Source: CAIRDP01 sp037134895 (GTDB lineage Bacteria; Bacteroidota; Bacteroidia; Bacteroidales; FEN-979). From it: DNA of 64,000 nt. The notes under the pieces are model-generated. The model ran no database searches. It worked only from the letters and a program-made list of their open reading frames with translations, and was not told where the DNA came from. Each line of letters starts with the position of its first letter. Positions within the stretch are counted from its first letter, which is position 1. This document shows, in pieces, positions 16,091-22,662 of the stretch. The position numbers and the translations under genes are program-made. The DNA is taken from assembly GCA_037134895.1 (NCBI GenBank), contig JBAXLI010000013.1, positions 11,838 through 75,837 on the forward strand, written 5' to 3'.

Positions 16091-16123
16091 AAGTAAGGCA
16101 TGACATATGGTCATGCCTTACTT
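16091..16123 (-). terminator. Hairpin between the GRE gene and the PFK-like gene
   Basis: A perfect 14-bp stem (AAGTAAGGCATGAC with GTCATGCCTTACTT) with a 5-nt loop, followed on the minus strand by TTTTC. It lies 18 bp after the GRE stop and 36 bp before the next start. It could be a partial terminator that makes GRE mRNA more abundant than that of its activase. Confidence 0.75.
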
Positions 16124-16141
16124 GTAAATCCTGGTTTTATT

Positions 16142-18559
16142 CTATTCACAACGCTGCAGGGTACGATCGATGATCTCGTTTTGTACACCTACGTGCAGTT
16201 TGGTGAAGAATGCGCTGAAACCGGCAACCCTGACCACGAGATCGCGGTATTTTTCGGGGTGTTTCTGTGCATCCCTGAGGATTTCGGTGTTCAGTACATT
16301 GAACTGGATATGGTATCCACCGTTATCAAACAGCGTCTTGACCAGACGCAGCACATTATCCCGGCCTTTGCGGGTATCGAGCTGATCCGGTGGAAGCTTC
16401 ATGTTCATGTGCGTTGCACAATATGCAACTGCATCAATTCCTTTTGCTCCAGACATTACCAATGCAGTCGGTCCGTTGACATCGGTGCCCGGCATGGCCG
16501 AGATACTTCCGTCGGTGAGCGCCACACCGGCCTTCTTGCCGTTCGGCAGCGCCCCGGTCACCATACCAAATGGGTTGTGGGCACTCTTGGTATAGGCATC
16601 GAGCGAGGTCTTGATGTCCTTGCTGATGTGGTTACCACCGCCATCCACATTGTTAAATGCATGCAAGATGGTGTTGTAAATCCGGCGGACAAACTTGTTT
16701 ACTTCAGGGATGTCGTTGCCATGCTTGGGTGCTTCAAAACACATCTTCCCTATTTTAGCATATTCTCCCTCGAAGTTGGCAGCCAGGGCTTTTTTTAGTT
16801 CGGCCATAGTCACCTTCTTGTCGTCGTACACCAGTTTCTTCACTGCCATCAGCGAGTTGGCCGCATCCACGCCTCCGATGGAGATCTGGGCAACCGTGTA
16901 GTAGTTGGCCCCGCCCTCCCAGACCTCTTTACCGGTCTCGAGGCATCCGCCGGTCAGGACGGAGCGCCAGGCGCAAGGGAGGAAATCTGCCTGAAGGATG
17001 CTTGCAATCCAGGCTGAACGACGAAGCGTGTCCTCGCAGGCTTGAAGTTGCTTCTCGAATGCGGTATATAGTTCTTCGAAGCTTTTGAAGCTCTCAGGAT
17101 CCCCGCTCTTGGGTCCTATCTGCTTCTTGGTGCGGGGATCGAAGCCGTTGTTCATCGTCAACTCGATGATCTTGCCGAGGTTGGGTTGGCCCTCCACCGG
17201 GTGACCAGTCTCATAAGGGATGTAGCTTCCCACACAGGCTCCGACGCAAGTACGTCGGGCTTTCTCTAACGGGAGATAACCATTCCTTTCGGTCCAGCCC
17301 CAAAGGTTCAGGGCCCGCTTCAACATCACTTCGGCATTCACGAACTGAGGCATGCCCATACCAGTACCTATAACATCGAGTACTTTTTCCAGGAATTTGC
17401 CGCTCATCTGCTCTGTATAGGCACACGAAAGCGGAGGTTGCGGCAGAGCGAGATAGGCTGCTGAATCCAGAATCACGTAGTCCATTTCGGCAGTGGCATC
17501 TTCACCATTCCCGGTATAACCGCCGAGGGTGATGCTCTGTCCCAGATCGGCGGAGTTCTGCTTAGCGATTCTCTCGCCATAGTAGTAGCCGATTTCATTC
17601 AGCTTGATGGAGAGATTCTGGAACATGTAGACAGCATCGTCATAAGTAACAAGCCCGGCGGCCTTGTCGGCCTGATAGAATGGCTCCAGATTCTGTCCCA
17701 GGAAGGCTTCAGAGTACCCGCAGCCGATCTGCTCGAGTTCTGCCACGAGGTGACTGAAGAAGTGACTTTGGATTGCCTCCCTCAGATTCCGGGCAGGATG
17801 CTCGGGAACCCATTCGCAGGTTTCTGCAATCGCGATCAACTCGGCTTTCCGGGCTTCATTTTTCTCTTTAGCAGCCATCTCCCTTGCCAACCCGGCATAA
17901 CGATGGGCAAACCGGATCGCTGCTCTCATCACGATGAGGGTTCCCTCATAGAAGTAGAACTTGGACATGTTTGGCATACGCATCTCGAGAGCCATCTGCC
18001 GTTCCTCTACCTCCTTGATTATGCTGGCAAGCCCCTCCCGGTAAACCCGCGGGTAGTTAAGATTGCCACCGCCGGCCGGCCAGTCAGAGAACGATCCAAA
18101 AAGGCCGGCGTCGGTAGATAGCTTTGGGTCGTATCCATATCGCTTCTGAAAAATCTCGTCGACCCGGGGTTTCATCGCACGTTTGCCCCAGTAGTCGAGC
18201 GCCCACTGGTTGGCCTTCTTATCTTCCGGAGTCGGCGACTTTTCTACCGTATTCTCTTCTATCATCCAATCCACCTGCCATTCGGGATAGGGGTACATGG
18301 CATTGGTCTTGCCGGCCATGGCGCCGACAAAGAGGTTGTCGTCGATATACAGTTTCTTACGATCCAGAACGGCTGCCAGGAATTTGGCACGTCGGAGTAC
18401 CTGGTTATCTCCAGTGGTTTCCCCATAGACATCATGCATGATCCTAACCCGCTCGAAGTCGAGTTCAGGCTCCGTGCTCCTGAGTTGTTCTTTCAGCCGG
18501 TCGATACGCTTCGTATCGGTGTTGACCTTTGCTGTGAAAATGTTGCTTTCATTTGTCAT
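16142..18559 (-). CDS. Glycyl-radical enzyme, arylacetate decarboxylase/X-succinate synthase-like branch
   Basis: The start at 18559 follows AAAGGAG at 8 bp; the longer frame to 18655 would overlap the upstream gene. The protein has 805 residues. The C-terminal RVAGFSAFF holds the radical glycine Gly780. The active-site loop is TCVGACVGS, with Cys438 and Cys442. Where many members (choline lyase, glycerol dehydratase, hydroxyphenylacetate decarboxylase) have Cys-x-Glu, this one has Cys-x-Gly, so the usual general base is missing. X-succinate synthases also lack that Glu. The substrate is unknown; pyruvate formate-lyase is unlikely because there is no adjacent Cys-Cys. The gene looks richer in G+C than its neighbours. 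Oxygen-sensitive anaerobic chemistry is implied. Confidence 0.88.
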   Translation of the reverse strand: MTNESNIFTAKVNTDTKRIDRLKEQLRSTEPELDFERVRIMHDVYGETTGDNQVLRRAKFLAAVLDRKKLYIDDNLFVGAMAGKTNAMYPYPEWQVDWMIEENTVEKSPTPEDKKANQWALDYWGKRAMKPRVDEIFQKRYGYDPKLSTDAGLFGSFSDWPAGGGNLNYPRVYREGLASIIKEVEERQMALEMRMPNMSKFYFYEGTLIVMRAAIRFAHRYAGLAREMAAKEKNEARKAELIAIAETCEWVPEHPARNLREAIQSHFFSHLVAELEQIGCGYSEAFLGQNLEPFYQADKAAGLVTYDDAVYMFQNLSIKLNEIGYYYGERIAKQNSADLGQSITLGGYTGNGEDATAEMDYVILDSAAYLALPQPPLSCAYTEQMSGKFLEKVLDVIGTGMGMPQFVNAEVMLKRALNLWGWTERNGYLPLEKARRTCVGACVGSYIPYETGHPVEGQPNLGKIIELTMNNGFDPRTKKQIGPKSGDPESFKSFEELYTAFEKQLQACEDTLRRSAWIASILQADFLPCAWRSVLTGGCLETGKEVWEGGANYYTVAQISIGGVDAANSLMAVKKLVYDDKKVTMAELKKALAANFEGEYAKIGKMCFEAPKHGNDIPEVNKFVRRIYNTILHAFNNVDGGGNHISKDIKTSLDAYTKSAHNPFGMVTGALPNGKKAGVALTDGSISAMPGTDVNGPTALVMSGAKGIDAVAYCATHMNMKLPPDQLDTRKGRDNVLRLVKTLFDNGGYHIQFNVLNTEILRDAQKHPEKYRDLVVRVAGFSAFFTKLHVGVQNEIIDRTLQRCE

Positions 18560-18567
18560 TTTGTTTT

Positions 18568-18574
18568 CTCCTTT
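18568..18574 (-). promoter_or_regulatory. Shine-Dalgarno site of the GRE gene
   Basis: AAAGGAG on the minus strand, 8 bp before the ATG at 18559. It supports that start and is one of only three clear Shine-Dalgarno sites noticed in the window. Confidence 0.65.
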
Positions 18575-18635
18575 GAATGTTTTTCTTATTTTTTTAAGGA
18601 TTCTATTGCTTTTTAACTGCTTACTTTGGATTTCA

Positions 18636-19175
18636 TCATCTGAGCAATTCTTCAAAATGGATGGCTGTTTGAGCCTGTTTCTCCAGAAGAGTATTTAATT
18701 CATTGGCCGTTCTGATCCGCCTTGCAACAACCTCGGTCAACCCTTTACGGAAACTCTGGATGGTGTATTTGAAATTATTTTGATCGAAAATTTCGCACTT
18801 TACTATATGATCGGTTGGATTATCGCTTTCCTGTTTACATTCGTGACATGCCCCGTAAAGAGTTGTTATTTCATCTTTAACCGTCTGTGAAGTCCACGTG
18901 ATCTCTCCATAACCTCCGAATTCATTGTGCCATAACTGGACCCACCTGCGGAGATCACAGCGCCAGCCTGAAATGGCTACCTGTATAGTATCGTCGATAA
19001 CTCCTTCCCCCACAGGGACAATCAATCCAGGTTCGGTTCCCAGGGATGAAAATGTTCCCTGTGTTTTCGGCCAGTTGAAAACAACCTCACGCTGAAATTC
19101 CCCGTTTTTGGTAAGTTTGGCAATCCAGCTTCCCCCAAAAAAGTCACGAAATAATTTTGCCGTTAATTCAGCCAT
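18636..19175 (-). CDS. Conserved-looking protein of unknown function before the GRE gene
   Basis: The ATG at 19175 is used; the open frame runs further upstream but would cross the promoter at 19229-19276. The 179-residue protein has no signal peptide or membrane helix. It has several beta-strand-like stretches (GSWIAKLTKNGEFQREVVF, DTIQVAISGWRCDLRRW, GYGEITWTSQ), as in lipocalin-like or DUF1579-like barrels, and a short GACHECKQES motif that could bind metal. It is the first gene after a regulon promoter and lies 76 bp before the GRE gene. A role as small-molecule binding partner of the GRE pathway is a guess. Confidence 0.7.
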   Translation of the reverse strand: MAELTAKLFRDFFGGSWIAKLTKNGEFQREVVFNWPKTQGTFSSLGTEPGLIVPVGEGVIDDTIQVAISGWRCDLRRWVQLWHNEFGGYGEITWTSQTVKDEITTLYGACHECKQESDNPTDHIVKCEIFDQNNFKYTIQSFRKGLTEVVARRIRTANELNTLLEKQAQTAIHFEELLR

Positions 19176-19228
19176 AATCCTGTATTTATCATGTGTAATC
19201 GTAAAAAACAGTATCGATTCCCTTTTGT

Positions 19229-19276
19229 CAAATGTACCGTGATCTAATACCAGGAACAATACTGACAGTTCTGTAT
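19229..19276 (-). promoter_or_regulatory. Regulon promoter 2 (GRE operon): inverted repeat, TTG, N20, TACATTTG
   Basis: Minus strand: ATACAGAACTGTCAGTAT (19259-19276; one mismatch in the first arm), TTG (19257-19259), 20 bp, then TACATTTG (19229-19236). The downstream start is at 19175. It shares all spacings with the other four promoters and lies between the GRE operon and the divergent LuxR gene. Confidence 0.65.
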
Positions 19277-19282
19277 TTTTAT

Positions 19283-19290
19283 TACATTTG
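19283..19290 (+). promoter_or_regulatory. -7 box of the LuxR-type regulator gene
   Basis: TACATTTG on the plus strand, 36 bp before the ATG at 19327. The inverted repeat of regulon promoter 2 ends 6 bp upstream of it, so it covers the place where the -33 element would be. Binding there should block this promoter, which suggests negative autoregulation. Confidence 0.5.
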
Positions 19291-19326
19291 CAAGAAGTCA
19301 AAAGTAGAATAGGCAAATTTCATCTT

Positions 19327-20085
19327 ATGCATAATACTCCCTATAGTTACAGCATATTTTTTGATTTTATTGAATCCTACCTGCCATCGGGGTTCCTTGA
19401 TATTCATGCTGACGATCCTATCATGCTGAAGCTCGGGAATCTCATGGAAGAGAATGACCAGTTCTTCACTGTTTCAGATCTGGGGCAGATTAAATTCCTG
19501 TTTGCCAGTGAACGGATCCGGCAAATGATCGGGGTAGAGCCAAAAGAGCTTAATCCAGGGCATTTTGTGGAAGTCACCCACCCGGATGATCTGAGCCGGA
19601 TGGGTTTGTTAAGGGCACAGACATTCATTGTGGAAAAGGAGGTATTGCAATCAAACAAGGGGAGTGCATTGGTGTCATTCACAATCAGGTTGCGCAATCC
19701 GGCCGGAATTTATTCTAATCATCTATGCCAGGCCTATTTTTTTTATTCTCCGGTTCCACGCCAGGTAGTTTATCTGATCCAGGTTATCAGCAATGTTGGC
19801 TGGTTCAAAATGAAAAAACAGGACTATCACTATTATAAAGGAAAGGACTTATCCTATTTTAAATATCCTGATGAGGAATTGTTGAAGATGGGACCTCCTT
19901 TTTCCCAACGCGAGCTGGAAATCATCAAATTGATTGAGGCGGGCCTTAGCAGTAAACAAATCGGGGAAAAATTATTCCTGAGCATGCACACCGTGAATAC
20001 ACATCGTTCCAATATTTTGGAGAAGTCAGGTAAATCACAAATTTCGGATCTGATTTACCACCTTAAGGAACAGGGACTGCTTTAA
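19327..20085 (+). CDS. PAS-LuxR transcriptional regulator
   Basis: The ATG at 19327 is preferred to an upstream TTG at 19288, which overlaps the -7 box. The protein has 252 residues. Residues about 45-150 look like a PAS domain (IRQMIGVEPKELNPGHFVEVTHPDD is a PAS fold-3 pattern). The C-terminal ~65 residues are a LuxR/NarL-type helix-turn-helix (FSQRELEIIKLIEAGLSSKQ, then LSMHTVNTHRSNILEKSG). There is no receiver domain. It is divergent from the GRE operon and is the only stand-alone regulator of this type seen here. It is therefore the best candidate to bind the NarL-like 7-2-7 repeats in this block. The signal is unknown. Confidence 0.88.
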   Translation: MHNTPYSYSIFFDFIESYLPSGFLDIHADDPIMLKLGNLMEENDQFFTVSDLGQIKFLFASERIRQMIGVEPKELNPGHFVEVTHPDDLSRMGLLRAQTFIVEKEVLQSNKGSALVSFTIRLRNPAGIYSNHLCQAYFFYSPVPRQVVYLIQVISNVGWFKMKKQDYHYYKGKDLSYFKYPDEELLKMGPPFSQRELEIIKLIEAGLSSKQIGEKLFLSMHTVNTHRSNILEKSGKSQISDLIYHLKEQGLL

Positions 20086-20106
20086 CTATACTCAGTTTTA
20101 AAATAA

Positions 20107-21168
20107 TCAGGCTTGCTTCACTTCATTATTCGAATTAATCCATCCGACAAATAATCTGTATCCAAGCGACATCACAATTGCTCCTGTAAAGAGCCCGATA
20201 AATCCGGAGAATATGAATCCGCCGATCACACCGATGAAAATTACCACCATGGGAACCGGAGCGCCTTTGCCAAGCATTATAGGAGTAAGTACGTTGTCTG
20301 AAAGGGCAACCAGCACCAGGGCAATAGTCCATAATATGGCCGGCAGAATGGCTTTCACTGCGAAAAAATAAATAATGATGGGTACCGTGACAATGAATAC
20401 AGGTAGTTGAAGGACTGCAAAAATAAATGCGATCAATGCCCATATCCCGGCATAGGGAACCCCTGCCAGAAAGAACACTATTCCATTTAACAAGCCCATC
20501 ACGAGAGACTCTCCAAGGATCCCTTTTACAACGCTTGATACTGTCTTCAGGGTCAAATCAGCAAATTCATCCCCCCTGTCACCTCCAACTTTCCTGAAAA
20601 ATTTACGAATATTCTCACCTGTGCCACCAATCGCCAGCAGAATCCCTGCAATGAAAAGCGAAACCATGATCTGGATTATGCTGCTAAAAGCGCTTAGGAG
20701 ACCTTGTGCCATTTTTTTACCGAATTCCAGAAGCTGGTCCTGGTATTTTAGCACGATTGGTTTGATGTCGGTGTCTACATCCTTCCAGAAAGCATAAAAT
20801 TTTTCCCCGATGACCGGCCATTCTTTTACCTTTTCTGGTGGGGGAGGAATGCTCAGAGTACCGCTATCATAGCTTACTTTGAGTGCTTTCACTTCATCAA
20901 AAAGAGAATCTACCAGTAACCAGGTGGGAAGGATAATAATGACAAGGATAGAAAAAACAATAATGAAAGAGGCCAGTTTAGGCTTTTCTCCCATCTTCTT
21001 TGAAAGACTGCTGTGGAGCGGATAAAGCGCAAGGGCGAGTACCATACTCCACAGCATGATACTTACAAACGGATACATAATCGCCAGGCACCAGGCAATG
21101 ATGAGCAAAAGGATGAAAAGCCTGATTGTGGTGTCGTAAACGGAATTATTTGAAGATTGATTATTCAT
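20107..21168 (-). CDS. AI-2E family transporter (PerM/TqsA-like)
   Basis: A 353-residue integral membrane protein. The N-terminal helices include MYPFVSIMLWSMVLALALYPLH. A long amphipathic middle part (about 75-140) follows, then a C-terminal bundle with LLNGIVFFLAGVPYAGIWALIAF and LSDNVLTPIMLGKGAPVPMVVIF, both typical of the AI-2E/UPF0118 family. Members export small molecules or Na+/H+; the AI-2 role is shown for few. It lies 106 bp downstream of the DszB-like gene on the same strand and could share its promoter at 22567-22614. It converges with the LuxR-type gene (22 bp apart). Confidence 0.9.
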   Translation of the reverse strand: MNNQSSNNSVYDTTIRLFILLLIIAWCLAIMYPFVSIMLWSMVLALALYPLHSSLSKKMGEKPKLASFIIVFSILVIIILPTWLLVDSLFDEVKALKVSYDSGTLSIPPPPEKVKEWPVIGEKFYAFWKDVDTDIKPIVLKYQDQLLEFGKKMAQGLLSAFSSIIQIMVSLFIAGILLAIGGTGENIRKFFRKVGGDRGDEFADLTLKTVSSVVKGILGESLVMGLLNGIVFFLAGVPYAGIWALIAFIFAVLQLPVFIVTVPIIIYFFAVKAILPAILWTIALVLVALSDNVLTPIMLGKGAPVPMVVIFIGVIGGFIFSGFIGLFTGAIVMSLGYRLFVGWINSNNEVKQA

Positions 21169-21274
21169 AAATGCAAGATCAGGTTTCAGGGTTAAATCAT
21201 TCTTTTATCAGTCCTTTTTGTATCAGTTCACTGCGGATGGCTATTATGATTTCATCATTTGTGAATACTACCGG

Positions 21275-22495
21275 CTATCCAATCCGCATTCCAGATGCCA
21301 AAGGATCTGCTGCCTGTGGAAGTTTCGATGTAGTCCTCTTCTTCCATTCATCTTCCAGCAGTTCCCTGGCAGCCTGTTCCAGGAATTCGGGTGCGGACCA
21401 TTTTCGCACATCGAAATTGTTCTTAATGTAACCGTGACTCAGCATGAAGTCCTTCCCTATCTCAACTGAAACCAGGTTCTGCGATGACAGGTTCGGCACC
21501 ATATCGACAAGCCTGATCCCTTCATAGGTATCTTCAACATCACGATAGAAGGTCTGTTTGTCCAGGATGGCTGCTGCAGCATGTTTGTGCTCATTGGCCC
21601 AGCGCCCGACTTTGATCATGCCTTTCAGGAAGGCAACAGCTAATTCAGGGTGCTTTTCTGCCATAACATCGCTGCAGGTGATGGCAGCAGGGATATTGGC
21701 CACCTGCAAGGTCCAGTCAGGATACCTCGAGAGGTCTTCAATGGATTTAAATTTTCCTGTTGTTTCGGAGAGTATACTAAGCACCTTGCTCTGGCTGTAC
21801 ATGGCATCGATTACTCCTTTTTCAAGAGCTGTTTCCAATGGGCGGAATGCCAGGTCATGTTTATGATCGCGGCGAAGCCATAATTCTGACGGATTTTCCA
21901 TTTCAGGGCCCATCATTTCAGGTATGTCATACCAATCATCCGGATAAGGGAATTCAACGATCTGAACATCATTCCTTGTCATACCATTTACTCTCAGCAT
22001 CAGCTCGATTCCCTGCTCTTCCTGGATGCCCCACCAGTCGGTCTTTATTTTATTCTGGCTCCTGGATAAACCTATCTTTTTACCTTTCAGGTCAGCCATG
22101 CGGTATATATCGTCCCTTGAGCGTACGATCATCACTCCGCCTTCTTTTGGCACATGTGTCACTCCTAAAAGCCTGGTTCTGCGAATATCTGCCTGTACGT
22201 GAATCGGAGGGAACAAGCCGCCAAAGCGGATAATATTATCCATATTATGTATGTAGTGAGGATACCAGTCGTTTTCTTTGCGAGCCCGCAGATAAAGGTA
22301 CTTCACATCCATCTTCTTATATATTTCCTTGGTCCAGCCCAGTTCCTGGTCTACATTGCTTGCTGAAACCAGCGGACAATTAGTGTAATAAACCTCATTC
22401 CAATCCAGCGGCACTGTTTTGAGTTTGCCTGCCTTTTTCGCATTGGCAATAATTTCTTCCATGGTCGGAGCCGTTCTTGTTGTTTCGTTTGCCAT
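21275..22495 (-). CDS. DszB-like sulfinate desulfinase homologue
   Basis: A 406-residue protein with no signal peptide. It has the two-lobe periplasmic-binding fold pattern, but it matches DszB (2'-hydroxybiphenyl-2-sulfinate desulfinase) at the active site. YTNCP holds Cys40, corresponding to DszB Cys27 in YSNCP. His80 and Arg90 in RFGGLFPP match DszB His60 and Arg70 (RFGGEIPP), with the same 10-residue spacing. RRTRLLGVT, VIDAMYSQ and KWSAPEFL also fit DszB segments recalled from memory. It would cleave C-S bonds of aryl or alkyl sulfinates and release sulfite. No ABC permease or ATPase is near, so a transporter role is unlikely. Substrate unknown. It has its own regulon promoter at 22567-22614. 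Confidence 0.72.
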   Translation of the reverse strand: MANETTRTAPTMEEIIANAKKAGKLKTVPLDWNEVYYTNCPLVSASNVDQELGWTKEIYKKMDVKYLYLRARKENDWYPHYIHNMDNIIRFGGLFPPIHVQADIRRTRLLGVTHVPKEGGVMIVRSRDDIYRMADLKGKKIGLSRSQNKIKTDWWGIQEEQGIELMLRVNGMTRNDVQIVEFPYPDDWYDIPEMMGPEMENPSELWLRRDHKHDLAFRPLETALEKGVIDAMYSQSKVLSILSETTGKFKSIEDLSRYPDWTLQVANIPAAITCSDVMAEKHPELAVAFLKGMIKVGRWANEHKHAAAAILDKQTFYRDVEDTYEGIRLVDMVPNLSSQNLVSVEIGKDFMLSHGYIKNNFDVRKWSAPEFLEQAARELLEDEWKKRTTSKLPQAADPLASGMRIG

Positions 22496-22566
22496 AACTG
22501 CTTTGCTAGATAATTAGTTACTATATCTTATAATACATTGTAATAGTCCACAAACTTTTCCAAAGA

Positions 22567-22614
22567 TAAAAATACGCTCATATGCTGTCATTGACAATAC
22601 TTAACACTCAGTAT
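22567..22614 (-). promoter_or_regulatory. Regulon promoter 3 (desulfinase): inverted repeat, TTG, N20, TATTTTTA
   Basis: Minus strand: ATACTGAGTGTTAAGTAT (22597-22614), TTG (22595-22597), 20 bp, then TATTTTTA (22567-22574). An overlapping TATCTTTG (22561-22568) could serve as an alternative -7 box. The start codon is at 22495. Confidence 0.7.
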
Positions 22615-22662
22615 ATTTCTAAATCTTTGACAGTCAAACCTATGTAAAAACCATAACAATGA

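Noticed and set aside
16100..16798. 232-codon plus-strand open frame opposite the GRE gene
   Set aside because: It is the shadow of a clear glycyl-radical enzyme gene on the other strand; no promoter, no family pattern.
16142..18559. Pyruvate formate-lyase
   Set aside because: The adjacent Cys-Cys pair of PFL is missing and the active-site region fits the arylacetate decarboxylase/X-succinate synthase side of the superfamily better.
21275..22495. Label as ABC transporter substrate-binding protein
   Set aside because: There is no signal peptide, lipobox, permease or ATPase gene nearby, and the DszB active-site residues are present.
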